Assembly (NCBI GenBank): GCA_017744315.1
Contig: JAGIBN010000009.1
Span: 178,725 to 242,724 of the forward strand
Direction of reading: 5' to 3'
Length of the DNA: 64,000 nt
Source of the DNA: Porphyrobacter sp.
Lineage (GTDB): Bacteria; Pseudomonadota; Alphaproteobacteria; Sphingomonadales; Sphingomonadaceae
A program made the translations under genes and the position numbers. The notes beneath the pieces were generated by a model that had not been told where the DNA came from, ran no database searches, and worked only from the letters and a program-made list of their open reading frames with translations. This document shows positions 36,727-44,192 of the stretch, piece after piece; the stretch's first letter is position 1, and each line of letters starts with the position of its first letter.

Positions 36727-37863
36727 TCAGCCGTTCCTGAACCGCCCCAACCGCTGGATCGCCTCGTCCAAGGTCACATCCTCCTTGGCGAAGCAAAGCC
36801 GCAAGTAGCCGCGCTCGGGAGCATCGCGGTAGAACACCGACGGCGGAATCGACGCGACGCCCACCTCCCGGATCATGCGCTCGGCAATGACTTCGTCGTC
36901 TGGCGCCAAGCCTGATGCAGCCAGGTCCACCGTGACGAACCACGTTCCCTGCGACGGCAGCAGGACATAGCCGGCCGCCGTCAGGCCACTCACCAGCCGA
37001 TCGCGACCCGCTTCGTAACGAGCCCGGTGCGAAGCGTGCCATGCGCCAGGCAGGCTCAATCCTTCAGCTACCGCCCATTGCAGCGGAGTGGGCGTAGTGA
37101 AGGTCAGGTACTGGTGTTGCCGCGCGATTGCCTCGGCCAAAGGCGGAGCGCCGATCGCCCAGCCGATCTTCCACCCGGTGAGCGAGAATATCTTGCCAGC
37201 CGACCCGATCTTTACGGCCCGCTCACGAAGCGATGCGACAGCCAGCGGGGAGACGTGTTTCGCGCCGCCGTAGATCATCCCTTCCCACACCTCATCGCAC
37301 AGCAGGATGAGGTCGTGGCGTTCACAAAGCTCGCCCAGGGCTTCGAGCGTAGCGCGGTCCACCAGCGTGCCGGTGGGGTTATTCGGCGTGTTGAGAATGA
37401 TCAGCCGGGTCTTTGGCCCGATCGCGGCCTCGACCTGATCGAGGGGCAAAGACCAGTTCGGCGGAACCAGGCTGACCGTGCGGGCCACCCCGCCCGCCCG
37501 CTCGACCAACGGTAGGTACGCGTCGTAGAACGGCTGGAACAGGATCGCCTCGTCGCCCGGCCTCAGAAAGGTGAGGATCGCGGCAGCGAGCGCCTCGGTC
37601 GCGCCAGACGTGACGATCACCTCTTCGGGGCTGACCTGCAGGCCTTGTTCCCGCGCGTAGTAGCTGACCACAGCGTCACGCAGTTCCGCCAGGCCGCGCA
37701 TGGGCGGGTACTGGTTCGACTTCTCGACCAGCGCCCGCTGCGCCGCTTCCAGCAGTTCGCGCGGCTCGGGCAAGTCCGGAAAGCCTTGCCCAAGGTTGAT
37801 TGCCCCCAACTCGCGAGCGAGTGCGGACATGCGGTCGAAGATCGTGGTCGTTGGCGGGCTCAT
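36727..37863 (-). CDS. Class I/II aminotransferase (methionine/kynurenine aminotransferase-like)
   Basis: The PLP enzyme has 378 residues. It has INLGQGFPDLPEP, the cofactor-stacking segment EVIVTSGATEALAAA, the phosphate-binding NTPNNPTGTLVD, and the PLP lysine in GKIFSLTGWKIGWAIG. The QGFPD opening resembles YbdL/kynurenine aminotransferase-like enzymes that use methionine or glutamine. Its start overlaps the stop of the upstream membrane protein by 4 bases. Confidence 0.87.
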   Translation of the reverse strand: MSPPTTTIFDRMSALARELGAINLGQGFPDLPEPRELLEAAQRALVEKSNQYPPMRGLAELRDAVVSYYAREQGLQVSPEEVIVTSGATEALAAAILTFLRPGDEAILFQPFYDAYLPLVERAGGVARTVSLVPPNWSLPLDQVEAAIGPKTRLIILNTPNNPTGTLVDRATLEALGELCERHDLILLCDEVWEGMIYGGAKHVSPLAVASLRERAVKIGSAGKIFSLTGWKIGWAIGAPPLAEAIARQHQYLTFTTPTPLQWAVAEGLSLPGAWHASHRARYEAGRDRLVSGLTAAGYVLLPSQGTWFVTVDLAASGLAPDDEVIAERMIREVGVASIPPSVFYRDAPERGYLRLCFAKEDVTLDEAIQRLGRFRNG

Positions 37864-38402
37864 TCGTCCTCGTCGTCAAGGTCTTCGGGCAGCTGTGCGC
37901 TTGCGGCCATGGTCGCGATATTGGCTTCGACCGCAAGGAGGAAGAAGGCGAGCGCGAACCAATCGGTTCCGATCTTGGGCGCCCAGAAATTGCCGAGGCG
38001 CACCATCGCGGCCACGGTCCCCATGCCGATCAGGAAACAACCCAGTACCGCGACGCCCATCGCGGCCAGCAATCCGGTGAGATGGCCTGACTTGACCAAC
38101 CCGGTCTCGCGCTCGTCGAGCTTGCCTCCGCGCGCGTTACCGATCGGACTGAAGGCCTGGATTGCGCTGGCCGTCATCCACGCGACCATGACGACGAGGT
38201 AGCCCCACAGGTTGGACACTGAGATCTGCACCCAGAGCCCGGCAATCGCCAAGCCCAGCAGGACCAGCGGCGTGAAGCGAAAACGAAACGTGCGCCCACT
38301 CCGAAGCCGGTTCTGGAGGCGCGTCAGGCCAGTGACATTTCCGACAACCCCGGCGACTTGGTCGAGCTTCTCGGCGATCGGATCACCCTTGTAAGGCATC
38401 AT
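37860..38402 (-). CDS. Hypothetical membrane protein paired with an XRE regulator
   Basis: The protein is 180 residues from ATG 38402. Two hydrophobic pairs are visible: PLVLLGLAIAGLWVQISV with LWGYLVVMVAWMTASAI, and LLAAMGVAVLGCFLIGMGTV with ALAFFLLAVEANIATMAA. The longer open frame to 38642 shadows the XRE regulator gene in another frame. AGGAG lies about 3 bases before ATG ATG. It overlaps the HTH gene by 20 bases, and HTH-plus-multipass membrane pairs are common in bacteria, often with the regulator controlling the membrane protein. Function unknown. Confidence 0.7.
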   Translation of the reverse strand: MMPYKGDPIAEKLDQVAGVVGNVTGLTRLQNRLRSGRTFRFRFTPLVLLGLAIAGLWVQISVSNLWGYLVVMVAWMTASAIQAFSPIGNARGGKLDERETGLVKSGHLTGLLAAMGVAVLGCFLIGMGTVAAMVRLGNFWAPKIGTDWFALAFFLLAVEANIATMAASAQLPEDLDDEDE

Positions 38403-38646
38403 CACTCTCCTGGCCGAGCAAGGTCGCCGCCACGCTCGGGAATGGGGTAAAGGAAAACAGCAGCTCAATCGGCACCTTGAACACCTGCGAGACGCGCAGG
38501 GCGAGTTCGAGGCTCGGGTTGTAATCCCCCCGTTCAAGAAACCCGATCGTCTGCGGATTGACGCCGACCTTCTCGGCCAGCGCCTTGCGGGACATGCCCA
38601 CCTCGGCACGGAACACAGCGATGCGATTGTATATTCGTGCACTCAT
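38383..38646 (-). CDS. XRE-family helix-turn-helix regulator
   Basis: The protein is 87 residues and nearly all of it is a lambda-repressor-like fold: RIAVFRAEVGMSRKALAEKV, then GVNPQTIGFLERGDYNPSLE with the recognition helix, then LALRVSQVFKVPIELLFSF. It resembles the YozG/Cro-C1 group that ends in the conserved 'PIE.LF' motif. It overlaps the membrane protein gene downstream. Target and signal unknown; a divergent spacer to rsh is about 110 bases. Confidence 0.85.
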   Translation of the reverse strand: MSARIYNRIAVFRAEVGMSRKALAEKVGVNPQTIGFLERGDYNPSLELALRVSQVFKVPIELLFSFTPFPSVAATLLGQESDDALQG

Positions 38647-38757
38647 GCGTGCATATAAGCTGATTCGTTATGTAAACACAACAAATCCGTACTTCCCGAT
38701 CACTGCGCGAAAAAAGCCCCCTTGCTCCCCGGCTCGCTGCAACGCACATCAGGGGCA

Positions 38758-40839
38758 ATGCTGCGACAGTACGAACTTGTGGAGCGGGTCAAAGCCTATG
38801 ACCCCGACGCCGACGAGGCGTTGCTCAACCGAGCCTATGTCTACACCGTGCAGAAGCACGGCACCCAGAAGCGCGCGAGCGGGGACCCGTACTTCAGCCA
38901 CCCGGTCGAAGTCGCCGGCCTGATGACCGACCTCAAGCTCGACCAGGAAACGATCGTTACCGCGCTGCTGCACGACACGGTCGAAGACACGCTGGCGACG
39001 ATCGAGGACATCGAGAAGAACTTCGGTTCGGACGTGGCCAAGCTCGTCGACGGGGTGACCAAGCTCTCCAAGATCGAACAGCTGGCCGAAAACCAGCGCG
39101 TGGCGGAGAATTTGCGCAAGTTCTTCCTCGCCATGAGCGAAGACATCCGCGTGCTCCTGGTCAAGCTGGGCGACCGGCTGCACAACATGCGCACGCTGCA
39201 CTTCATCAAGAGCCCGGAGAAACGCAAGCGCATCGCCCGCGAGACGATGGATATCTACGCTCCCCTCGCCGAGCGCGTGGGCATGTACGAATACATGCGC
39301 GAGATGCAGTTGCTCGCGTTCGAACAGCTGGAGCCTGAAGGCTACGCCACGATCACCGGCCGGCTCGAACAGATCCGCAGCTCCGAAGGCGGGCAGGTCG
39401 ATGCGATCGCGCTCAAGATCAAGCAGGCACTGGCCGCGGCGGGGATGAAGGTCGAAGTCTGGGGGCGCGAGAAGCACCCTTATTCGATCTGGAAGAAGAT
39501 GGCCGAGCGGCACGTCAGCTTCGAACAGATCACCGACATCATGGCCTTCCGCGTGCTCGCGGAGTCAGTGGGCGATTGCTACAGCGCGCTGGGCGTTTTG
39601 CACCAAGCGTGGCAGTTCGTGCCTGGGCGCTTCAAGGACTACATCTCGACGCCGAAGACCAACGGCTACCGCTCGCTCCACACTTCGCTGATCTTCGAGA
39701 ACTCGATGCGGGTCGAAGTGCAGATCCGCACCCGCGACATGCATCGGCTCAACGAGTTCGGCCTCGCCGCGCACTGGGCCTACAAGCAGGGCGACAAGCC
39801 CGACGGCCAAGTCGGCTGGCTGCGCGACCTGATCGAGATCGTCGATTCCAGCCACGACGCCGAAGAGCTACTCGAGCACACCCGGCTGGCGATCTATCAG
39901 GACCGCATATTCGCCTTCACGCCCAAGGGCGCGCTGTTCCAGCTGCCCAAGGGCGCGACCCCGGTCGACTTCGCCTTCGCCGTCCACACCGACCTCGGCG
40001 CGCATACCGTGGGCGCCAAGATCAACGGCCGCCACATGCCGCTCCGCACCCCGCTCAACAACGGCGACGTGGTCGAGATCATCAAGGGGGCCAACGCAGA
40101 GCCGCAATTGTCGTGGCTGGCCTTCGTCGTCACCGGCAAGGCTCGGGCCTCTATCCGCCGCTCGGTACGGGCGAAGGAGCGTGCCGAAGTCGTCACCATC
40201 GGACGCGAACTTTTCGCCCAGATCGCCGAACGCCTGCCGGCCAAGATCGGCAAAAAGGCAATCGCCTCGGCCGCGGAGCGCCTCGACCTCGAGGACGAGG
40301 AAGACCTGATGTACGCCATCGGCGCGGCCAAGGTCGACGATCGCGAGGTGATGGAAGCGCTCGTGCCGGGGAGCACGGTCGACCTTCCCGACGAACCGAC
40401 GCAGGCGCGGGCGATCTCGATCAAGGGCCTCACCCCCGGCATGGGCTTCACCCTCGCCGAATGCTGCCACCCGGTTCCGGGCGACCGGATCGTCGGCCTG
40501 AGGCGCAAGGGCGAAGGGGTCGAGGTTCACGCGATCGACTGCATGGAGCTCGCCAATGGCGTCGACGCCGACTGGATCGACCTGTCATGGGGCGAGCGGT
40601 CGCAGGGCGCTGTCGGGCGGCTGCGGGTGGTTCTTTATCACCGGCTGGGCACATTGGCGGAGATGGCGGGCATCTTCGCGAAGAACCGCGCGAACGTGAT
40701 CACGCTGGAGCAGACCGAGCTGGACGACCCGTTCCACACTTACGAGGTGGATATGGAAGTGCAGGATCTCGCTCACCTGACCCGCATCATCAGCGCGCTT
40801 CGTGCGAGCGATGCGGTGGCGGAGGCGGAGCGTATCTAG
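38758..40839 (+). CDS. rsh: Bifunctional (p)ppGpp synthetase/hydrolase (RelA/SpoT homologue)
   Basis: This 693-residue alarmone enzyme has an HD hydrolase domain (FSHPVEVAGL, LLHDTVEDT, VKLGDRLHNMRTL), the synthetase domain (VPGRFKDYISTPKTNGYRSL followed by HTSLIF), a TGS domain (FAFTPKGALFQLPKGATPVD), and a C-terminal ACT domain (VVLYHRLGTLAEMAGIFAKN). The RFKD variant is the bifunctional type, and the HD motif is intact, as expected for the single Rsh in alphaproteobacteria. ATG 38758 is preceded by AGGGGC; the in-frame TTG at 38722 is less likely. Confidence 0.95.
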   Translation: MLRQYELVERVKAYDPDADEALLNRAYVYTVQKHGTQKRASGDPYFSHPVEVAGLMTDLKLDQETIVTALLHDTVEDTLATIEDIEKNFGSDVAKLVDGVTKLSKIEQLAENQRVAENLRKFFLAMSEDIRVLLVKLGDRLHNMRTLHFIKSPEKRKRIARETMDIYAPLAERVGMYEYMREMQLLAFEQLEPEGYATITGRLEQIRSSEGGQVDAIALKIKQALAAAGMKVEVWGREKHPYSIWKKMAERHVSFEQITDIMAFRVLAESVGDCYSALGVLHQAWQFVPGRFKDYISTPKTNGYRSLHTSLIFENSMRVEVQIRTRDMHRLNEFGLAAHWAYKQGDKPDGQVGWLRDLIEIVDSSHDAEELLEHTRLAIYQDRIFAFTPKGALFQLPKGATPVDFAFAVHTDLGAHTVGAKINGRHMPLRTPLNNGDVVEIIKGANAEPQLSWLAFVVTGKARASIRRSVRAKERAEVVTIGRELFAQIAERLPAKIGKKAIASAAERLDLEDEEDLMYAIGAAKVDDREVMEALVPGSTVDLPDEPTQARAISIKGLTPGMGFTLAECCHPVPGDRIVGLRRKGEGVEVHAIDCMELANGVDADWIDLSWGERSQGAVGRLRVVLYHRLGTLAEMAGIFAKNRANVITLEQTELDDPFHTYEVDMEVQDLAHLTRIISALRASDAVAEAERI

Positions 40840-41162
40840 TGGAGGTCTAGTTCGACCTCGACCAGATCGCCTTCCTCGATACCCTCGGCGCGGCGGACGC
40901 CCACCTTCACTGCCATGAACCAGCTCTCGCGGCCTTTCTGCGGGAAAACCGAGGTGTCCCAGGTGCTGCCGCCAATATGTGCCGTGACCTTGACCGAACC
41001 GAAGCCGCGCCGCTTGCCGAGTTCCAGCCGGCGCATGAGTTCGTGCCCGGAAACCTGCTCGGCGGCTTCGGCTGGCAGTATGACGAAGCCGACAGAGCTG
41101 CTCTCGGCGTCATTGGTCCATATCTGCAGCGGGGCAGCGAAACTGACTGAAGTGTCGCTCAC
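40836..41162 (-). CDS. DUF1905 domain-containing protein
   Basis: The protein has 108 residues with the DUF1905 beta-barrel pattern: FAAPLQIWTNDAESSSVGFV, GSVKVTAHIGGSTWDTSVFP, ESWFMAVKVGVRRAEGIEEG and DLVEVELDL. The domain is small and lacks a known function. GTG at 41162 is chosen since its GTGA overlaps the neighbouring cyclophilin stop; the frame is open to 41201. It is convergent with rsh, overlapping its final four bases. Confidence 0.75.
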   Translation of the reverse strand: MSDTSVSFAAPLQIWTNDAESSSVGFVILPAEAAEQVSGHELMRRLELGKRRGFGSVKVTAHIGGSTWDTSVFPQKGRESWFMAVKVGVRRAEGIEEGDLVEVELDLH

Positions 41163-42142
41163 CGGGCCGCTACGCGCCGAACAGGCACAGATACGTTGCA
41201 CACGTCGACCCCGCCGGCCGGGACCTTGTAGAACTCGTCGCTGCGGTTGGCGCGCACGTTCATCAGCTGGGCAAAGCTCGCGCTGTCGCTGGCGAGGTAT
41301 TCGAAGTGCGGCCGCTCGGCCTCAGGCATGTCGTTGCCTAACCTGACGGAGCGGATCGGCACCTTGAGCGCCGGATCGTCATAGACCCCGGCCTCCCCCC
41401 TGCCCCGCGGCAAAGTTGAGAGATGCTCGATCCCTTCGATCACCCGCCCGACGACGGCGATGTTGCGATCGAGGGCGCGCGGTGCATGACCGATCACGGC
41501 GTAGAGCTCAGCCCCAGTCCCGGTATCGGGCGAAAGGTCACGCGCCACACCAACCGTGCCGTAGCAATGTACTGGCCAGGTCCTGTTGCCCTCTGGCGTA
41601 AGCTCGAATGCCACCGGCCAGCCGGAGGAAAAGCCGGTCTGTCCGCGCATGACGTAGGGATCGATGGCTTCGATGCCGTTGAACGCCGGCTCGCACCGCT
41701 CGTCGAGCACCTTCCCCTCATAGCGATAGACTTCGCACTTCATCGGTGCAGTGTATTCGCTTTCCGGCACGACCTTGAGCCCCTCGGGCAGCGGCTTGGC
41801 GTCGGCCTTCTCATCCTCGCCGTCACCCCATTGCGCCACCCAGTTGTCCACCACCCGATAGACCGTGGTCCCGTCCCACCAGTGCTGACCTGCGAGCGTG
41901 CGGATGTTCCCGACCCATCCCTGGCTGAACGGCGGTGGCAAAAGCTGGATAACGACCACCCGCGGCTTTCCGCTGCTGTCGGGGCTTAGCGTCATCACCA
42001 GCAGGTCCGCCGGGTCGATCGAGCGCCAGTCCGTCGCGGGCGCGGCCGAAACGACCGAGCCGGGAGTGACCTGCTGCGGGCTTTCCTGCGCGGAAGCAGT
42101 GGTGGCGAAGAGGACAAGGCCAAGGGCGGACAGCGCTTTCAT
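41159..42142 (-). CDS. Periplasmic cyclophilin-type peptidyl-prolyl isomerase
   Basis: The protein has 327 residues and a signal peptide ending near TTASAQ. The cyclophilin-like pattern is present but diverged: WVGNIRTLAGQHWWDGTTVY matches the FVKNFLTLVRDGFYDGTTFH region, and LDRNIAVVGRVIEGIEHLST matches the C-terminal family segment. Catalytic arginine in the usual 'FHR' is seen as VYRVV. It likely assists periplasmic folding. It is cotranscribed with the DUF1905 gene. Confidence 0.78.
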   Translation of the reverse strand: MKALSALGLVLFATTASAQESPQQVTPGSVVSAAPATDWRSIDPADLLVMTLSPDSSGKPRVVVIQLLPPPFSQGWVGNIRTLAGQHWWDGTTVYRVVDNWVAQWGDGEDEKADAKPLPEGLKVVPESEYTAPMKCEVYRYEGKVLDERCEPAFNGIEAIDPYVMRGQTGFSSGWPVAFELTPEGNRTWPVHCYGTVGVARDLSPDTGTGAELYAVIGHAPRALDRNIAVVGRVIEGIEHLSTLPRGRGEAGVYDDPALKVPIRSVRLGNDMPEAERPHFEYLASDSASFAQLMNVRANRSDEFYKVPAGGVDVCNVSVPVRRVAAR

Positions 42143-42157
42143 GCCCGCACAGTGCCG

Positions 42158-42562
42158 TTAAGTCGCGGCATCCTCAAGCGCATGCATCGCTTCGTCGCTA
42201 AGTCCGAAGTGATGGCCGACCTCGTGGACCAGCACATGGGCGACGAGGTGCTCGAGCGTCTCATCCCCGCGCGCGATCCATTCGTCGAGAATAGGCGCGC
42301 GGAACAGGCGAATTCGGTCCGGCATGCGACCCGAGTGCTCGATGCTCTTCTCGTGCAACGGCGTGCCTTCGTAGACACCAGTGAGTTCGAAAGGGTCCTC
42401 GATCCCGAATTCGGCCAGCAATTCCTCGTCGGCGAATTCCTCGACGAGAAGGACGACATCCTGAAGGTGTACGACAAACTCCGCCGGCAACCGCTCCAGC
42501 GCCGCACGGGCGAGCGTTTCGATTTCATCCGCGGTCGGCGCCGCACCGAATGAACGGGTCAT
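42158..42562 (-). CDS. Small metallopeptidase-like (zincin, DUF1025-type)
   Basis: The protein has 134 residues with HVLVHEVGHHFGLSDEAMHA, the zinc-binding HExxHxxGLSD motif of this minimal metallopeptidase family. The upstream acidic strand region (ELLAEFGIEDPFELTGVYEG) and RIRLFRAPI are also family traits. No proteolytic activity is established for the family. The last gene before the tRNA and the accessory region. Confidence 0.82.
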   Translation of the reverse strand: MTRSFGAAPTADEIETLARAALERLPAEFVVHLQDVVLLVEEFADEELLAEFGIEDPFELTGVYEGTPLHEKSIEHSGRMPDRIRLFRAPILDEWIARGDETLEHLVAHVLVHEVGHHFGLSDEAMHALEDAAT

Positions 42563-42657
42563 ATGGGCTGGATAAGGGGCCCAATTGAATGCAGCAAGTC
42601 ACATGGCTTGTAATGCCGCGTCCCTCTCGCTAGGTGCGCCGCTCCCGTCAGGCATGC

Positions 42658-42748
42658 GGAGCGGTGGCCGAGTGGTCGAAGGCGCACGCCTGGAAAGTGT
42701 GTATACGGCAAAACCGTATCGAGGGTTCGAATCCCTCCCGCTCCGCCA
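42658..42748 (+). tRNA. tRNA-Ser (GGA anticodon)
   Basis: A cloverleaf is directly visible. The acceptor arm pairs GGAGCGG (42658-42664) with CCGCTCC (42738-42744). The T-arm is GAGGG-TTCGAAT-CCCTC at 42721-42737, the anticodon loop CTGGAAA gives GGA, and the long variable arm (GTGTATACGGCAAAACCGTAT) is of the class II serine type. The discriminator G and encoded CCA end the gene. All features agree. It marks the edge of the accessory region that follows. Confidence 0.96.
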
Positions 42749-42790
42749 GCCAGTCCCAGCACCATTCTCCGGCTCCCGAGAGCCCTAGCA

Positions 42791-43629
42791 GGTGCTGTCA
42801 GTCCAACGCGAACCAGTCTCCATTTTGCGCAGTCGGGTCTTTGAAGGGCAGGGGTTAGCTCGCAAGGATCTGCCACTCGGCCAAAGCGGCCGAGCGGCGA
42901 GACTTAAAGGTTTGTCGATCGATGAGATGGCGTTCCTGGGAAAAGTGGTTATGGACGTTGGCGTGGACCGAGGCGAATTTTTGCAGAGACTTCATCCTTC
43001 GAAACCGCAGCATCGTCCGCTCTCGTCATCGGAACGGAAGGTGTGAATTTTCGACCCGGTTGTTGAGCCACTGGCCCATCTCGCGACGCTCAAGATTGCC
43101 GAGTTCGCTCATTGCCGCAGGGTAAGAACGCAGGCCGTCGGTGACGATTGTCTCGGGCCTGCCATGACGTTTCAGCGCCTTCTTGATGAAGCGCAAAGCG
43201 GCAGATTTGTCCCGTTTACGGGTGACGAAGCTCTCGAGAATCTCGCCTTCGTGGTCGACGGCTCGCCACAGGTACACCATCTCGCCGTTCAGCTTCACGT
43301 ACATCTCGTCGAGGTGCCACTTCCAGTGACGGAAGCCACGCATCCTGCCCACTCGTCGACGGCGAACTTCCGCTGCGAACATTGGCCGAACCTGTTCCAC
43401 CAGAACCGCACCGTCTCGTGACAAATATCTATACCGCGTTCGAACAACAGGTCCTCGACGTTGCGAAGCGACAGCGGGAACCTGACATACATCATCACGA
43501 CGAGCCGGATAATCTCAGGCGAAGAATTGAAACGCCGGAACGGGCTTGGCGGTAGAGCTCTGGATTTGCGGGCCATTTCAAGCGGCTAGCAGCTTCGCGT
43601 CCGGACTGTCACGTTGGTCTGACAGAACC
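42791..43629 (-). mobile_element. Decayed IS6-family insertion sequence
   Basis: The 839-bp element has imperfect terminal inverted repeats. The left end is GGTGCTGTCAGTCCAACGC at 42791-42809, and the right end read inward from 43629 is GGTTCTGTCAGACCAACGT (16 of 19 positions agree by eye). A single transposase gene fills it. The flanks (CCCTAGCA before, CTGGGAAG after) are not identical, so there is no 8-bp target duplication; one side has probably been lost by recombination. The right end abuts an amidohydrolase remnant. Confidence 0.85.
42855..43576 (-). pseudogene. IS6-family transposase, frameshifted and with internal stop
   Basis: The conceptual protein of about 240 residues follows the IS6 pattern: MARKSRALPPSPFRRFNSSP, then RFPLSLRNVEDLLFERGIDI, then WHLDEMYVKLNGEMVYLWRA with the first catalytic aspartate. 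After that come IVTDGLRSY (second aspartate), NNRVENSH (glutamate), and QKFASVHANVHNHFSQERHL. One base is missing near 43384 (GGCCAATG for expected GGCCCAATG). At 43026-43028 a TGA stands where homologues have arginine, followed by 56 further in-frame codons to TAA at 42855-42857. The element cannot make transposase unless both lesions are bypassed. Confidence 0.88.
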
Positions 43630-43630
43630 C

Positions 43631-43729
43631 TGGGAAGCGATGTTGCGCCGTAATTTCTTCACGCCCGAGCGAATGCGGAACATCTTTCACACCAACCTGG
43701 CGCGATTTCTCAAGCTGGCGCCCGACTGA
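43631..43729 (+). pseudogene. 3' remnant of an amidohydrolase (ACMSD-like) gene
   Basis: The frame reads WEAMLRRNFFTPERMRNIFH then TNLARFLKLAPD and a TGA. The ending resembles the final helix of amidohydrolase family 2 proteins, where the C-terminus is typically 'I..gNA.rLf.L'. Only 32 codons remain, beginning one base after the IS right end. The 5' part is absent from the other side of the IS, so it was lost with rearrangement. Confidence 0.5.
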
Positions 43730-44192
43730 CTGTTCAGTCGAGTTGCGGTTGGGTTGGCAGCTCCACCCCTATCCCAAGTACCTACAGGCGATAGGAAACA
43801 GTCGGAATATCCCGACCTTCTTCGTCAATTTACCAACACGATAACTTCCGCCAGGAACGCCATCTCGTCGCTCAGACTCCAAGTGCGACGGGTGGAGAAG
43901 AGTTGCGATTAGACTGACACCACCACCTGGTCTGGCCCATTCCGGACATCGCCGAAATCTAGCCGCAGAACGGCGTAGGTCTGCAACGCTTTTGCCCTTT
44001 GGCCATGAAGCGAGGTTGGTCTGGCGCCCCCAACCTGGATGATCCGCGCAGCCGTCTTTGGAACAACCCCGCAGGCTTTGCGTTTGCGAGACGCTGCCCG
44101 ATAACTCACAACATTTTGAACAAGCTAGATATTTTTGGGGAAAACACCGATTTGCCGGTAGGGTAAATATCTAGATTGTTGAGGGTTGCACT
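43730..44192. other. 463-bp gap with a solitary IS6-like end
   Basis: No gene is convincing here. A weak 66-codon minus-strand frame (43909-44109) has no ribosome binding site or family. The gap contains an IS6-like right end at 43905-43924 and, from about 44100, an AT-richer stretch that probably holds the promoter for the autotransporter. Confidence 0.5.
43905..43924. repeat. Solitary IS6-like right end
   Basis: Read inward from 43924 the sequence is GGTGGTGTCAGTCTAATCGC, close to the left end of the nearby IS6 element (GGTGCTGTCAGTCCAACGC). No transposase lies beside it. It appears to be the trace of an earlier insertion or of partial excision. Confidence 0.5.

Noticed and set aside
42559..42876. 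Minus-strand ORF of 105 codons across the tRNA-Ser gene
   Set aside because: It is the reverse complement of the tRNA. The GGIRTLDTVLPYTHFPG-type peptide is a well-known artefact of reading serine tRNA genes backwards.
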